Shown piece after piece: positions 8,635 through 20,367 of a stretch of 64,000 nucleotides of DNA. Source of the stretch: Rhodococcus pyridinivorans. GTDB lineage: Bacteria; Actinomycetota; Actinomycetes; Mycobacteriales; Mycobacteriaceae. The notes beneath the pieces are model-generated. The model ran no database searches. It was given only the letters and a program-made list of their open reading frames with translations, and was not told where the DNA came from. The stretch lies in the NCBI RefSeq assembly GCF_900105195.1, contig NZ_FNRX01000002.1, positions 3,224,001-3,288,000 on the forward strand, given 5' to 3'. How positions within the stretch are numbered: the first letter of the stretch is position 1; the number at the start of each line of letters is the position of its first letter. The position numbers were made by a program, and so were the translations under genes.

Positions 8635-10947
8635 TCAGGCTGCCGAGGTCACCCGGTACACGTCGTAGACGCCCTCGACGTTGCGGACGACGTTGAGCAC
8701 GTGCCCGAGATGTTTCGGGTCGCCCATCTCGAAGGTGAACCGGCTCACCGCGACCCGATCGCCTGTGGTCGTCACGGAGGCCGACAGGATGTTGACCTTC
8801 TCGTCGGCGAGTGCCTTCGTCACGTCGGACAGCAGACGGTGCCGGTCGAGAGCTTCGATCTGGATCGCGACGAGGAACACCGACGACGGCGAGGGCGCCC
8901 ACTGCACCTCGATGATGCGCTCCGACTGCTCCCGCAGCGACCCGGCGTTGGTGCAGTCGGTGCGGTGCACGCTCACCGCTCCGGTGCGGGTCACGAAGCC
9001 CATGATCTCGTCGCCGGGGACGGGCGTGCAGCACTTGGCGAGCTTCGAGACCGTGCCCGGTGCGCCCGGCACGAGGACACCGGAGTCGCCGCTGTTCCGC
9101 GAGCGGGTCGGGATGGTCGACGGTGTGGACCGCTCGGCCAGTTCCTCTTCGACGCCACCGACGCCACCAAGCAGCGCGACCAGCCGTTGCACGACGTGGT
9201 GCGCCGAGACGTGGTGCTCACCGACCGCGGTGTACAGCGCCGAGACGTCGGCGTACCGCAGTTCCTTGGCGACCGTGACCATCAGGTCGGCGTTCATCAG
9301 GCGCTGCAGCGGCAGACCGACGCGACGGACCTCCTTCGCGATGGCGTCCTTGCCGGATTCGAGGGCCTCCTCGCGACGTTCCTTGGCGAACCACTGCCGG
9401 ATCTTCGCCTTGGCGCGGGGTGAGACGACGAACGACTGCCAGTCGCGGCTCGGGCCGGCGTTGGGGTCCTTGGAGGTGAAGACCTCCACGACCTCGCCGT
9501 TCTCGAGCTTGCGTTCGAGGGCGACGAGGCGGCCGTTGACGCGGGCTCCGATGCAGCGGTGCCCGACCTCGGTGTGCACGGCGTACGCGAAGTCCACGGG
9601 CGTCGAGCCGGAAGGCAGCGTGATCACGTCGCCCTTGGGCGTGAAGACGAAGATCTCCTTGACCGCCAGGTCGTAACGGAGCGATTCGAGGAACTCCCCC
9701 GGGTCGGCCGCTTCCCGCTGCCAGTCGAGGAGCTGCCGCATCCAGGCCATGTCGTCGAGCTCGGCGACATCACCCGAGTGGCGTCCCTTGGTCTCCTTGT
9801 ACCGCCAGTGCGCGGCGATGCCGAATTCTGCGGTGCGGTGCATCTCGTGCGTGCGGATCTGCACCTCGAGCGGCTTGCCCTCGGGACCGATGACGGTGGT
9901 GTGCAGCGACTGGTAGACGCCGTAGCGGGGCTGGGCGATGTAGTCCTTGAACCGTCCCGCCATGGGCTGCCACAGCGAGTGCACGACACCGACGGCCGCG
10001 TAGCAGTCGCGGATCTCGTTGCACAGGATGCGCACGCCGACCAGGTCGTGGATGTCGTCGAAGTCGCGGCCCTTGACGATCATCTTCTGGTAGATCGACC
10101 AGTAGTGCTTGGGCCGGCCCTCGACGACCGCGTCGATCCGCGACGCGGAGAGTGTCCGTCCGATCTCGTCACGGACGGTGGCCAGGTAGGTGTCGCGCGA
10201 CGGTGCGCGGGTCGCGACGAGCCGGACGATCTCCTCGTACTTCTTCGGATGAAGGATCGCGAAGGCGAGGTCCTCGAGCTCCCACTTGACCGTCGCCATC
10301 CCGAGGCGGTGGGCCAGCGGGGCGATGACCTCGAGGGTCTCGCGTGCCTTGCGGGCCTGCTTCTCGGGAGGCAGGAAGCGCATGGTCCGCATGTTGTGCA
10401 GACGGTCGGCGACCTTGATGACGAGCACCCGGGGGTCGCGCGCCATCGCGATGATCATCTTGCGGATGGTCTCGCCCTCGGCGGCCGAACCGAGCACGAC
10501 CTTGTCGAGTTTGGTGACGCCGTCGACGAGATGCGCGACCTCTTCACCGAACTCCGCGGTGAGCTGCTCGAGCGTATACCCGGTGTCCTCGACGGTGTCG
10601 TGGAGCAGTGCCGCGACGAGGGTCGTGGTGTCCATGCCGAGTTCGGCGAGGATCGTGGCGACCGCCAGCGGGTGGGTGATGTAGGGATCGCCGGACTTGC
10701 GCTTCTGGCTGGCGTGCCGTTCCTCCGCGACGTCGTAGGCCCGCTGCAGCTGCGAGAGGTCGGCCTTCGGGTACAGCTCGCGGTGGATGGTGACCAGCGG
10801 CTCGAGGACCGGCTTGAGGCTCGTGCCCCGCTGACCGGTGATGCGTCGTGCCAGGCGCGCGCGTACCCGCCTCGACGCGGAGGTCGATGCCGGTGTGGGG
10901 GTCGGGTTCTGACCGGAATTGTGGGACCGATCGAGATTCTGGGTCAT
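8635..10947 (-). CDS. rel: Bifunctional (p)ppGpp synthetase/hydrolase Rel
   Basis: A 770-residue RelA/SpoT homologue. In order: HD-type ppGpp hydrolase (about 60-220, with [11 protein letters not shown] and [17 protein letters not shown] segments), synthetase domain (about 275-400, [10 protein letters not shown] and [11 protein letters not shown]), TGS domain (about 440-500, [17 protein letters not shown]), a zinc-finger/helical region with [14 protein letters not shown], and a C-terminal ACT domain (about 690-768). It makes and degrades the starvation alarmone at the ribosome. The N-terminal 45 residues are Ser/Thr/Arg-rich and variable. It lies 104 nt downstream of apt, the conserved actinobacterial order. 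Confidence 0.97.
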   Translation of the reverse strand: MTQNLDRSHNSGQNPTPTPASTSASRRVRARLARRITGQRGTSLKPVLEPLVTIHRELYPKADLSQLQRAYDVAEERHASQKRKSGDPYITHPLAVATILAELGMDTTTLVAALLHDTVEDTGYTLEQLTAEFGEEVAHLVDGVTKLDKVVLGSAAEGETIRKMIIAMARDPRVLVIKVADRLHNMRTMRFLPPEKQARKARETLEVIAPLAHRLGMATVKWELEDLAFAILHPKKYEEIVRLVATRAPSRDTYLATVRDEIGRTLSASRIDAVVEGRPKHYWSIYQKMIVKGRDFDDIHDLVGVRILCNEIRDCYAAVGVVHSLWQPMAGRFKDYIAQPRYGVYQSLHTTVIGPEGKPLEVQIRTHEMHRTAEFGIAAHWRYKETKGRHSGDVAELDDMAWMRQLLDWQREAADPGEFLESLRYDLAVKEIFVFTPKGDVITLPSGSTPVDFAYAVHTEVGHRCIGARVNGRLVALERKLENGEVVEVFTSKDPNAGPSRDWQSFVVSPRAKAKIRQWFAKERREEALESGKDAIAKEVRRVGLPLQRLMNADLMVTVAKELRYADVSALYTAVGEHHVSAHHVVQRLVALLGGVGGVEEELAERSTPSTIPTRSRNSGDSGVLVPGAPGTVSKLAKCCTPVPGDEIMGFVTRTGAVSVHRTDCTNAGSLREQSERIIEVQWAPSPSSVFLVAIQIEALDRHRLLSDVTKALADEKVNILSASVTTTGDRVAVSRFTFEMGDPKHLGHVLNVVRNVEGVYDVYRVTSAA

Positions 10948-11051
10948 GCCTCAACCTCCCGTCGCGGCTGCGAACCCGGTTCGTCACCGATGCGCATGTC
11001 CGGACCGTACGGGCCCGGCGGGTTCACCGGCACCTGTGGCAACTCTATCCC

Positions 11052-11609
11052 TCAGATCCGCATGAGAGACGTCAGCGGGTACTTCTGCAGTCGCGTCCGG
11101 CCGCCGAGGGCTTCGATCTCGGTGACGACGGTGATCCCGACGACCTCGGCGCCGACGCGTTCGAGCAGTTCGACGGTGGCGGCGAGGGTTCCGCCGGTCG
11201 CAAGGACGTCGTCGACGACGAGCACCTTGCGGCCCTGCAGGGCCATCCAGTCGCCCGGGATCTCGATCGCGGCGGTGCCGTATTCGAGGCTGTATTCACA
11301 GGTCTGGACGGGCGGCGGGAGTTTGCCCGCCTTGCGGACGGCGAGCACGCCCACCCCCAGGGTGCGGGCGATGCCGCCGCCGAGGAGGAAGCCGCGCGCA
11401 TCGATACCGGCGACGAGTTCGGCGTCGGGTGCCGCGGAGGCCAGCGCCGCGATCACGGCCGAGAAGGACGGTCCGTCGGCGAAGACGGGCGTCAGGTCGG
11501 CGAAACGGACACCCGCGGTCGGGAAATCGTCGACCCATCGGGTGTGTTCGGCCACGGCCACGGCAGCTTCTTCGACGAGCCGCGTATCGCCGATCCGTTG
11601 AGCGCTCAT
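11052..11609 (-). CDS. apt: Adenine phosphoribosyltransferase
   Basis: A 185-residue type I phosphoribosyltransferase. The PRPP-binding motif is VLVVDDVLATGGT, and the flexible loop is RKAGKLPPPV. It converts adenine and PRPP to AMP in purine salvage. Start: ATG at 11609 (MSAQRIGDTRLVEEA), which overlaps the stop of the upstream lipoprotein gene in an ATGA arrangement; the longer ORF runs into that gene. Its position between a solute-binding lipoprotein and rel matches the conserved secDF-apt-rel order. Confidence 0.95.
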   Translation of the reverse strand: MSAQRIGDTRLVEEAAVAVAEHTRWVDDFPTAGVRFADLTPVFADGPSFSAVIAALASAAPDAELVAGIDARGFLLGGGIARTLGVGVLAVRKAGKLPPPVQTCEYSLEYGTAAIEIPGDWMALQGRKVLVVDDVLATGGTLAATVELLERVGAEVVGITVVTEIEALGGRTRLQKYPLTSLMRI

Positions 11610-13357
11610 CCTCCGAGTATCCACCGGTCCATGTTCCAGCCCGCACCCGCGGTCGTCGGGTTGGGCACCCCGGCATGCATTCCCGCCGCGAACCCGATCG
11701 TGCGGGGCTGCGCGAACAGGGGCAGGGTGGGAACGTCGCCCCACAGGATGCGTTCGGCCTCGGTCGCGAGTCCCGCGATGGCCGCGTTGTCCTTCGCCAC
11801 GAGCAGGCCGTCGAGCAGTTCGTCGACGCGGCCGATCGAATAACCGCCGACGTTGCTGCCGGCCCCGGAGTGCAGTGCGTCGCGGGCGTGCTCCATGTCG
11901 GCGGCGCCACCGGCACCGGCGGCCGTGGCCGTCCCGACGAGGATCGCGTCGACCTCCCCCGCCGTCAGCTGCGACGGCGTGAAGGTGTCGGAGCCGGCGT
12001 CGACGATCTCGATGCCCGCCTCACGGCAGGATTCGCCGATCAACTCGACGGTGCGCGCGCGGCGCTCGTCCGGTCCGAGATAGCCGATGCGGACCTGCAT
12101 GCGGTCCTGACCGGAGGCCTCACGTTCGGAACGCGCGGCGGCGATGTCGACCTCGGCGTAGCCTTCGGCGGTCGGCACGGTCTGCGGGTACAGCGGCGAG
12201 TCGGGCGCCAGGAGCCGCGAGGTGATCGGGCCCGTGACGCCGTTCGACTCGTCGGACACGCCGAGTTCGTCGAACAGCTGTGTGCGAGGCGTGCACAGGG
12301 CGACGGCGCGGCGCGCCGCCGGGTCCTGGAAGACACCGCTCGTGGCGAACACCAGTTGTTCGAGGTTGCGTGAGACGACGGTGGAGACGTCGGCGCCGTC
12401 GCCGAGGTTGCTGTGGCCGACGGATCCCTCGGCCACGTCGACGACGTGGATGCGGCCGTCCTCCGCGGCCGCGGACGTGTCGGTGCCGCGCGGCCAGACG
12501 ACGATGCGGTCGGTGCCCGGGGCGTTCCCCCACCACCGCTCGTTCGCGACGAGCGTCAGGCCGTCCTCGGCGGTGTACGACTCGAGGCGGTACGGGCCCG
12601 CGGACGGGAACAGCGCCGGATCGATCTCACCCGGGGTGAGGGTCCAGCCGGTGTTCCAGAACTCCGCGATGCGCCGGACGGCCTCGGTGTCGTTCGCCGT
12701 GATCGCTCCGACCAGGTCGGACACACCCGACCTTCCTGCCGCCACGTGGGCCGGCATCAGCTCGGTGGCCCCGAACAGCGCCTTCCAGTTCGTGTCCTCG
12801 CGGCCGGGTCGGAAGACGACGGTGGCCTCCTTCGACCCGGGCTGACAGTCGACCCGGTCGATGTCGGCGTAACCACCACGATGGGCAGCGTCGAACAGCG
12901 GGACCTGCTCGCCGGACTCGTCGGGAGCGGTGAAGCGTCCGCTCGACGCAGCCCAGGCCAGGACGAGGTCGTCGCAGGACATGGGCACACCGTCGGAGTA
13001 GACCGCGTCCGGCGACAGGCGGTACTGCACGGTGAGCCCCTCACCGGGCACGACCGAGGCAGTGCCGATGTCGGTGTCCGCGATCACCCGGCCCTGCGGA
13101 CCGACGTAGCCGAAGCCCGGCAGCACCCGGGCGAACGCCTGGCGCGCGCCCGAGGCCGCACCGTCGACGGTGTTCGCGTTGTAGGTCGTCACCGTGTTGT
13201 CGATCGCGTACCCGATCAAGTGCACCGGTTCCTCGTCCGTGCCGCACGCGACGGTGGAGAACGCGAGTGTCGAGGCCACCGCCGCGCACGCGAGGAGCGT
13301 GCCGCGGCGCCTCGGCGACCGCCTCGTCGTCGGGTCGTTCCGCTCGCTCACCGCCAT
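11606..13357 (-). CDS. Family 5 solute-binding lipoprotein (peptide ABC transporter type)
   Basis: A 583-residue extracytoplasmic solute-binding protein of the SBP_bac_5 (DppA/OppA) class. It has a twin-arginine-rich N-terminus, a hydrophobic segment and lipobox STVAC (Cys38). The body contains VQYRLSPDAVYSDGVPMSCDDLV, the usual D/E-G-x-P-x-T-A-D-DV-like signature of the family. No permease or ATPase gene is adjacent, so its partner transporter is elsewhere or it has another role. Start: ATG 13357, one nt after the secF stop. The same orphan lipoprotein sits between secF and apt in M. tuberculosis (Rv2585c). Confidence 0.85.
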   Translation of the reverse strand: MAVSERNDPTTRRSPRRRGTLLACAAVASTLAFSTVACGTDEEPVHLIGYAIDNTVTTYNANTVDGAASGARQAFARVLPGFGYVGPQGRVIADTDIGTASVVPGEGLTVQYRLSPDAVYSDGVPMSCDDLVLAWAASSGRFTAPDESGEQVPLFDAAHRGGYADIDRVDCQPGSKEATVVFRPGREDTNWKALFGATELMPAHVAAGRSGVSDLVGAITANDTEAVRRIAEFWNTGWTLTPGEIDPALFPSAGPYRLESYTAEDGLTLVANERWWGNAPGTDRIVVWPRGTDTSAAAEDGRIHVVDVAEGSVGHSNLGDGADVSTVVSRNLEQLVFATSGVFQDPAARRAVALCTPRTQLFDELGVSDESNGVTGPITSRLLAPDSPLYPQTVPTAEGYAEVDIAAARSEREASGQDRMQVRIGYLGPDERRARTVELIGESCREAGIEIVDAGSDTFTPSQLTAGEVDAILVGTATAAGAGGAADMEHARDALHSGAGSNVGGYSIGRVDELLDGLLVAKDNAAIAGLATEAERILWGDVPTLPLFAQPRTIGFAAGMHAGVPNPTTAGAGWNMDRWILGG

Positions 13358-13358
13358 G

Positions 13359-14567
13359 TCAGGACCTTCTCTTGCCGCGCTTTCCGGTGGGTCGTGCCCC
13401 GGGGGCAGGGCCGCGACGGACCGTCGCCCGGTCGGGCAGGGGTCCGGCGCCCTGCACCGTCGGCACCACCTTTGCGTCGACCGCGTCGGCCGACTGTGAT
13501 CCGGCCGTCGTCCCGGCCTTCGCCGCGCGGGCGGCGGCCTCCTCCCGCTTGGCGAGCACCTTGCGGGTGTGCTTCGCGACCGGACCACGCCATTCCTCGA
13601 GCGTAACCAGCAACGGGGTCGCGAAGAAGATCGACGAGAAGGTACCGACGACGATGCCGACCAACTGGACGAGGGCGAGGTCCTTGAGCGTGCCCACACC
13701 GAGGAGCCACACCGCGATGACCATCAGCGCCAGCACCGGCAACACCGAGATGATCGTGGTGTTGATCGAGCGCATGAGCGTCTGGTTGACGGCGAGGTTG
13801 GCCTGCTCGGCGTAGGTGCGGCGGTGCAGGTGCAGGATGCCGCGGGTGTTCTCCTCGACCTTGTCGAAGACGACGACCGTGTCGTAGAGCGAGAAACCGA
13901 GGATCGTGAGCAGACCGATGACGGTCGCAGGACTGACCTCGAAGCCGACGAGGGCGTAGACACCCGCTGTCACGATGATGTCGAAGAACAGGGCGGTGAT
14001 CGCTGCGATCGCCATGTTCCGCTGGTATCGGATCGTGATGTAGATGCTGACGATGACGAGGAAGACCACCAGCGCGATGAGCGCCTTGTTGGTGATCTGG
14101 CTTCCCCACGTCTCGCTGACGTCGGCGACGCTGATCGAGTTGCGGGACGGCTCACCGTCCGGCCCGGCGGGCTGGAACTCCTCGAACAGCGCGGTCTGCA
14201 GCTCGGCGACCTGCTCGCCGTCGAGAGTCTCCGACCGGATCTGGACGGTCGCTCCGTCGCCGGCGCCGACAGTCTGCACCGCCTCGGGTTCGAAGCCGAT
14301 GGTGTCGCTGAAGACGGTCTCGACTTCCTCGACGGAGACGCCCGGCACGGCCGGCATCTGGATGCGGGTGCCGCCCTCGAAGTCGATACCCCAGCTGAAT
14401 CCGCGCAGCAGCATGCTGAGCAGGGCGATCAACACGATCACCGCGGTGACGATGTACCACCGCTTGCGGCGTCCGACGATCTCGAAGGCGCCCGTGCCGG
14501 TGTACAGACGGGACAGTCGGCTGTGCTGCGGCGCGGCCGTCGTCGTGGTCGTGTCGGTCATCGTCAC
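13359..14567 (-). CDS. secF: Protein translocase subunit SecF
   Basis: A 402-residue SecF with six transmembrane helices and the first periplasmic domain ([17 protein letters not shown] near residue 55). Helix signatures include [17 protein letters not shown] and the R-x-T-x-S-x3 stretch [17 protein letters not shown]. With SecD it uses the proton gradient to pull exported proteins out of SecYEG. A C-terminal cytoplasmic tail of about 80 residues is basic and Ala/Pro-rich, as in other actinobacteria. Start: GTG overlapping the secD stop (GTGA), coupling the two subunits. Confidence 0.96.
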   Translation of the reverse strand: MTMTDTTTTTAAPQHSRLSRLYTGTGAFEIVGRRKRWYIVTAVIVLIALLSMLLRGFSWGIDFEGGTRIQMPAVPGVSVEEVETVFSDTIGFEPEAVQTVGAGDGATVQIRSETLDGEQVAELQTALFEEFQPAGPDGEPSRNSISVADVSETWGSQITNKALIALVVFLVIVSIYITIRYQRNMAIAAITALFFDIIVTAGVYALVGFEVSPATVIGLLTILGFSLYDTVVVFDKVEENTRGILHLHRRTYAEQANLAVNQTLMRSINTTIISVLPVLALMVIAVWLLGVGTLKDLALVQLVGIVVGTFSSIFFATPLLVTLEEWRGPVAKHTRKVLAKREEAAARAAKAGTTAGSQSADAVDAKVVPTVQGAGPLPDRATVRRGPAPGARPTGKRGKRRS

Positions 14568-16360
14568 GCCTCCTTCGCAGCGGTCGCGGCGACGAGACGA
14601 CGCTCGTCGGCCACCTGCTGGATCGCGCCCAGACCGTTCACGCTCGGCTTGGACCAGAACTTCGACTTCGAGGCCAGGAACACCAGCGGCCAGGTCACCA
14701 GGAACACGACGACGACGTCGAGGATCGTGGTGAGGCCGAGGGTGAACGCGAAGCCGCGGACCTGACCGACGGCCAGGACGTAGAGCACGGCGGCGGCGAT
14801 GAAGCTGACCGCGTTACCGGAGAGAATCGTGCGGCGGGCCCGTGCCCAGCCGCGCGGCACCGCGGAACGGAAACTCCGCCCCTCGCGGATCTCGTCCTTG
14901 ATCCGTTCGAAGAACACGACGAACGAGTCGGCGGTCATGCCGATACCGATGATCAGACCGGCGACGCCGGCGAGGTCGAGCGTGAACCCGATGTATCTGC
15001 CGAGCAGCACCATGACCGCGTAGACCGCCATTCCCGAGAGAACGAGCGACAGCGCGGTGAGCAGTCCGAGCATCCGGTAGTACGCGAGGCAGAACAGGAG
15101 CACCAGCGCCAGACCCACCGCACCGGCGATCAGCCCGGCCTCGAGCGAAGCCAGACCCAGAGTGGCGGAGACGGTCTCGGCTTCGGATGCCACGAACGAC
15201 AGCGGCAACGACCCGTACTTGAGGGTGTTCGCCAGCTCTGCGGCCTGCGTACTCGTGAACTGGCCGGTGATCGAGGTGGCGCTGCCGGCGGGGGTGGCGC
15301 CCTGGATCACGGGCGCGCTGACGACCTTCGAGTCGAGCACGAAGGCGGCCTGCTGACCGATGTTCGCGGCGGTGAACTGCGCCCACGTATTGCTGCCCTC
15401 GCTGTCGAAGGTCAGGCTGACCTCGTAGCGCGACTGCTGCTGATTGAAACCGGAGGTCGCGTCCTCGATCTGCTGGCCGTCGATGATGCTCGGGCCCAGC
15501 AGGTAGATCGCGGTGCCGTCGGTCGAGCACGCGACGAGCGGAAGCGCCGGGTCGTCGTTGCCGGCGAGCGGGTCGGCCGCGGAGCAGTCGAGGGCGAGAG
15601 CCGCCGCCTGCTGCACGGCGGGGTCCTCGCTCTGACGGGTGGCCTTGGCCGTGGCGATGTCTGCAGCCGCCTGTTCCTGCGGCGTGAGCGAGCCGTCGTT
15701 CTCGGGAGCGTCGGGTGCTCCGGAGGGCTCGGCCGGAGCCTGGGGCGCCTCGACGGGGGCCTCGGGCGTCTCGGCCGGTGCCGGGGCGTCGGTGGGCGCG
15801 GTGGGATCCTGCGCGGGGAACGGACGTCCCTGCGGTTCGGGTGCGTCGGCGGGCGGAGCCTGGTCGGCCGGCGCGGGTTCACCGGGTGCCGGTTCGGCAG
15901 GGGCCGGTTCTGCGGGCAGCCCGCCCTCGGGGGTACCGGCACCGGGCTGCTCGGCGAGATCCTCGGCGGTCATGTTCGCGTCGATCGGTCCCCCGATCAC
16001 CGGCCTGATGTACAGCCGGGCGGTCTGGCCCAGCGTCCTGGCCTGGGCGCTGTCCTCACCCGGGACGGTGATCACGAGGTTGTCGCCCTCGACGATCACC
16101 TCCGAACCCGACACACCGAGCCCGTTGACGCGGGTCTCGATGATCTGCTGGGCCTGGCGGAGGCTGTCCGGACTCGGGCTGCTCCCGTCGGGGGTTCGCG
16201 CGGTGAGGGTGACGCGGGTGCCACCCTGCAGGTCGATGCCCAGCTTCGGGGTGGGCGACTTGTCCCCGGTGAAGAAGACCAGTGCATACAACGCGGCGAG
16301 AATCACCCCGAACAGGGCGAGAGCGCGCACGGGATGCACCGATCCGTTGGAAGGTGCCAC
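14564..16360 (-). CDS. secD: Protein translocase subunit SecD
   Basis: A 598-residue SecD. After the first transmembrane helix comes [15 protein letters not shown]; the six-helix RND-like core is in the last 220 residues ([33 protein letters not shown] motif, [14 protein letters not shown]). Between about residues 130 and 220 there is a long Pro/Ala/Glu-rich extracytoplasmic insert, followed by the P1 domain containing two cysteines. Similar inserts are known in mycobacterial SecD. Start: GTG 16360 with GAGGAG about 12 nt upstream. It leads the secD-secF-lipoprotein-apt run. Confidence 0.96.
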   Translation of the reverse strand: MAPSNGSVHPVRALALFGVILAALYALVFFTGDKSPTPKLGIDLQGGTRVTLTARTPDGSSPSPDSLRQAQQIIETRVNGLGVSGSEVIVEGDNLVITVPGEDSAQARTLGQTARLYIRPVIGGPIDANMTAEDLAEQPGAGTPEGGLPAEPAPAEPAPGEPAPADQAPPADAPEPQGRPFPAQDPTAPTDAPAPAETPEAPVEAPQAPAEPSGAPDAPENDGSLTPQEQAAADIATAKATRQSEDPAVQQAAALALDCSAADPLAGNDDPALPLVACSTDGTAIYLLGPSIIDGQQIEDATSGFNQQQSRYEVSLTFDSEGSNTWAQFTAANIGQQAAFVLDSKVVSAPVIQGATPAGSATSITGQFTSTQAAELANTLKYGSLPLSFVASEAETVSATLGLASLEAGLIAGAVGLALVLLFCLAYYRMLGLLTALSLVLSGMAVYAVMVLLGRYIGFTLDLAGVAGLIIGIGMTADSFVVFFERIKDEIREGRSFRSAVPRGWARARRTILSGNAVSFIAAAVLYVLAVGQVRGFAFTLGLTTILDVVVVFLVTWPLVFLASKSKFWSKPSVNGLGAIQQVADERRLVAATAAKEA

Positions 16361-16470
16361 GGTCTGTCAGTCTCCTCGATGCGAGTGAGTGGTGGTCGGG
16401 TGCAGTCGCGCGGCGCTCGGCACCGGCACCGGAGACTCCGGTGCCGAAACCGTGCGTCGCGAATCGGCTG

Positions 16471-16800
16471 TCAGTACTCGGTCGGACGTCCCTCCGGCGG
16501 GTTCGCATCGTCGTCCTTGCGGAGCAGATCCGGATCCTGCGGGGTCTCGGTCTCGACGCGCTCCCGGATGACCAGACGCGACCAGGTCGTGACGACACCC
16601 GGCGCGATCTCGAGATCGACGGTGTCGTCGGCGAGGGCGGCCACCGTGGCGTGCAGACCCGCGGTGGTCATCACGCGGTCGCCGATGCGCAGGGAGTCCT
16701 GCAGCGCCGTCACCTTCTGCATCTCCTTCTTCTGACGCCGCACGCCCAGGAAGGTCGGGACGAGCAGTGCCAGGATCAGGAGAGGGAAGAGCAGTTCCAT
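16471..16800 (-). CDS. yajC: Preprotein translocase auxiliary subunit YajC
   Basis: A 109-residue YajC: one N-terminal transmembrane helix (MELLFPLLILALLVPTFLG), the RRQKKEMQ signature directly after it, then a small domain with LRIGDRVMTTAGLHATV. It associates with SecDF in the membrane. Start: ATG 16800, giving the canonical length; an upstream in-frame extension lacks similarity. The gene is 110 nt upstream of secD and likely heads the export operon. Confidence 0.93.
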   Translation of the reverse strand: MELLFPLLILALLVPTFLGVRRQKKEMQKVTALQDSLRIGDRVMTTAGLHATVAALADDTVDLEIAPGVVTTWSRLVIRERVETETPQDPDLLRKDDDANPPEGRPTEY

Positions 16801-16947
16801 CGTTGAAGTCAGTCCTCGGTCGTTGTCGGTGGGTGGTGACGCGAGCGACACCAGCGGGTCGTGGTGGCGCATGCGTCACCACGACGTCGGGATCGGCCTG
16901 CACGGACCGACGCAGTAGACCAGTGTGCCATTCCCCGGGCGAGGGCC

Positions 16948-18144
16948 CTACCTCCGTACGTCCGGATCGTCCGGGTCGGACGGATCGACACCGCCCTCGA
17001 GGGTCGTGTCCGGGTCGTCCTCGAACAGCTCGAGCTGTGGTTCGCGCGCACGCACCTCGATGCCCCCGGTGGCGGCCTCCGGCGGCGGGGTGAGGCCGAG
17101 CTGCAACCAAGCGGCCTGCGTGGCCACACGTCCGCGCGGAGTGCGCGCGACCATGCCGGCACGGACCAGGAACGGCTCGCACACCTCCTCGACGGTGGCG
17201 GGCTCCTCCCCCACGGCCACCGCGAGTGTCGACACGCCGACCGGGCCACCACCGAAACTGCGGACGAGTGCGCCGAGAACGGCGCGATCGAGACGATCGA
17301 GACCGATCGGGTCGACGTCGTACACCTCGAGCGCGGCCTGGGCCACGGCCCGGGTCACGACACCGTCGGCGCGCACGTCGGCGTAGTCGCGGACGCGGCG
17401 CAGCAACCGGTTGGCGATACGCGGCGTGCCGCGGGAGCGACCGGCGATCTCCGCGGCGGCGTCGTCGCGGAGAGCGATCCCGAGGATCGATGCGGAGCGG
17501 TGCAGGATGCGCTGCAGCTCGGGGGGCTCGTAGAAGTCCATGTGCGCAGTGAAACCGAACCGGTCGCGCAGCGGGCCGGTGAGGGCACCGGAACGGGTGG
17601 TCGCGCCGACGAGGGTGAAGGGTGCGACCTCGAGCGGGATGGACGTCGCGCCGGGCCCCTTGCCCACCACGACGTCGACGCGGAAGTCCTCCATCGCCAG
17701 ATACAGCATCTCCTCGGCCGGTCGGGCGATGCGGTGGATCTCGTCGATGAACAGCACGTCGCCCTCCGCGAGGTTCGACAGCATCGCAGCGAGATCACCG
17801 GCGCGTTCGAGCGCGGGACCGGAGGTCAGTCTCAGTGACGTGCCGAGTTCGGCGGCGATGATCATCGCCATCGACGTCTTGCCGAGACCGGGCGGACCGG
17901 ACAGGAGGATGTGATCGGGAGTGCCGCCGCGCAGCTTCGCTCCTCGCAGAACGAGCTGCAGCTGTTCGCGGACCCGCGGTTGCCCGATGAAGTCGTCGAG
18001 ACTGGTCGGGCGCAGACTGGTCTCGATGTCGCTGTCGGAGGGCAGATGCTCCGCCGTGACCGGCGACCGCTCGCGGTCGGCCGATGCAGCATCGAATTCG
18101 CGGGCCGCTCCTGAGGCCTCGAACTCACGGTACTCGTCGGTCAC
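16948..18144 (-). CDS. ruvB: Holliday junction branch-migration ATPase RuvB
   Basis: A 398-residue AAA+ helicase. The N-terminal signature is [11 protein letters not shown]; Walker A is [11 protein letters not shown], Walker B DEIHRI, sensor 1 GATTRSG, and the arginine finger region [11 protein letters not shown]-terminal winged helix is followed by an acidic Asp/Pro-rich tail of about 45 residues. RuvB rings pump DNA through the RuvA-bound junction. Its GTG start overlaps the ruvA stop (GTGA), completing a tightly coupled ruvC-ruvA-ruvB operon. Confidence 0.97.
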   Translation of the reverse strand: MTDEYREFEASGAAREFDAASADRERSPVTAEHLPSDSDIETSLRPTSLDDFIGQPRVREQLQLVLRGAKLRGGTPDHILLSGPPGLGKTSMAMIIAAELGTSLRLTSGPALERAGDLAAMLSNLAEGDVLFIDEIHRIARPAEEMLYLAMEDFRVDVVVGKGPGATSIPLEVAPFTLVGATTRSGALTGPLRDRFGFTAHMDFYEPPELQRILHRSASILGIALRDDAAAEIAGRSRGTPRIANRLLRRVRDYADVRADGVVTRAVAQAALEVYDVDPIGLDRLDRAVLGALVRSFGGGPVGVSTLAVAVGEEPATVEEVCEPFLVRAGMVARTPRGRVATQAAWLQLGLTPPPEAATGGIEVRAREPQLELFEDDPDTTLEGGVDPSDPDDPDVRR

Positions 18145-18737
18145 CGCGACCTACCCAGCAGCTTGAGCGCCGAGCGCAGTGCCGTCGAGACGTCGGCGCC
18201 CGGCTCCTCGGCAAGGACCTTGTCGGCGGCCGGTTCGGCCTGACGCGGCGTGAATCCGAGGCCGACCAGCGCCTCGACGATCTGGTCGCGCAGCGGCGAG
18301 GCACCGGCCGCGACAGGCGACGATCCCGTGGCGCCGAAGGCCGCGACCTTGTCGCGCAGTTCGACGATCATGCGTTCGGCGCCACGCTTGCCGATCCCGG
18401 GTACCCGCGTCAGCGCTGCGGTGTTGCCGTCGGCGAGAGCCGCCCGCAGCGCATCGGGTTCGAGGACGGCGAGCGTGGCCATGGCGAGCCGGGGGCCGAC
18501 GCCGCTGACCGTCTGCAGCAGGCCGAACAGTTCGCGCGCCTCGGCGTCCACGAAGCCGTACAGCGTCATGGAGTCCTCGCGCACGATCATCGCGGTGGCG
18601 AGTCTGGCCTGCTCGCCGCGCCGGAGACCGGCGAGGGTCGCAGGTGTGGTGTTGATCCGATAGCCGATCCCACCCGCCTCGATCACCACGTGGTCGAGGG
18701 CTATGTCGAGTACCTCGCCGTGTACCGAGGCGATCAC
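18141..18737 (-). CDS. ruvA: Holliday junction DNA-binding protein RuvA
   Basis: A 198-residue RuvA. The N-terminal OB domain starts [26 protein letters not shown]; two helix-hairpin-helix motifs follow ([13 protein letters not shown] and [20 protein letters not shown]), and the C-terminal RuvB-interacting domain ends [10 protein letters not shown]. It holds four-way junctions for RuvB and RuvC. Starts and stops overlap ruvC upstream and ruvB downstream by 4 nt each. Confidence 0.97.
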   Translation of the reverse strand: MIASVHGEVLDIALDHVVIEAGGIGYRINTTPATLAGLRRGEQARLATAMIVREDSMTLYGFVDAEARELFGLLQTVSGVGPRLAMATLAVLEPDALRAALADGNTAALTRVPGIGKRGAERMIVELRDKVAAFGATGSSPVAAGASPLRDQIVEALVGLGFTPRQAEPAADKVLAEEPGADVSTALRSALKLLGRSR

Positions 18738-19312
18738 CGGCTACCTGCCTTCCGTGCGGCCGACTGTTCGCGCAGCCGCTCCTCGTAGCGTTTCTTCTGC
18801 TGGGCGGCCGCAGCTTCGGCGGCCGCGAGTCTGGCGATCAGCGGGGCCCGCCAACAGTGTGCGACGGCCAGCGCGAGCGCGTCGGCGGCGTCGGCGGGCT
18901 TCGGCGCGGCGTCGAGCTTGAGGATGCGGGTGATCATCGTGGTCACCTGCTTCTTGTCGGCCGTGCCACTGCCGGTGACCGCGGCCTTCACCTCGCTCGG
19001 CGTGTGGAACATGACCGGGATCGAGCGACGCGCCGCAGCCAGGGCGACGACGCCGCCGGCCTGCGCGGTGCCCATCGCGGTGCGCACGTTGTGCTGGGAG
19101 AACACGCGCTCGATCGCGACGACGTCGGGCTTGTAGCGGTCCATCCACTCCTCGACCGAGTCGGAGACCTTGAGGAGCCGGTGCTCGAGGTCGAGTTCGG
19201 GCGAGGTGCGGATGACACCGACGGCGACGGGGATCACGTCGCGTCCGCGTCCCGTGTCGACCATCCCCAGACCACATCGGGTCAGACCGGGGTCGACACC
19301 CATCACGCGCAC
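18734..19312 (-). CDS. ruvC: Holliday junction resolvase RuvC
   Basis: A 192-residue crossover junction endonuclease of the RNase H fold. Catalytic acidic residues are visible in [12 protein letters not shown] (Asp near residue 6), VVAIERVF, and the late [12 protein letters not shown]. The start is GTG 19312 (MRVMGVDPG) with GAGAGG eight nt upstream; the much longer ORF is rejected because it has no homologous sequence. The C-terminal 35 residues are Lys/Arg/Ala-rich. It is the first gene of the ruvCAB operon. Confidence 0.95.
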   Translation of the reverse strand: MRVMGVDPGLTRCGLGMVDTGRGRDVIPVAVGVIRTSPELDLEHRLLKVSDSVEEWMDRYKPDVVAIERVFSQHNVRTAMGTAQAGGVVALAAARRSIPVMFHTPSEVKAAVTGSGTADKKQVTTMITRILKLDAAPKPADAADALALAVAHCWRAPLIARLAAAEAAAAQQKKRYEERLREQSAARKAGSR

Positions 19313-19509
19313 CCGACTCACCTCTCGACACCCGAATACGGCCGGGTTTCCGACGCCTTCGACGGACCCGACCTTGCTTCGCACGATTGCGAACGCCTGT
19401 TCGAGAGCATAGCGGCCGGGATCGGGTGCCGGGAGACCGACACGCGACCCCGGCCGCTGTGACAAGTACGACGAGCGTCGCTCGTGGACGACTACGACGA
19501 GAGCGTCGC

Positions 19510-20262
<753 letters not shown>

Positions 20263-20367
20263 TCGCTTCGAGCCCCTTCCGGAGAAGTGTGGTCGGCGTC
20301 AACCGACAGGTCGGAGAGTCGATTCTACTCGCTCCCGGTGTGAGCCACCGGCACGGTGGCCGTGTCG

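Noticed and set aside
19446..19509. Repeated tacgacgag-like phrases between ruvC and the YebC gene
   Set aside because: Short, imperfect and consistent with a small hairpin (ACGAGCG/CGCTCGT); no clear function.
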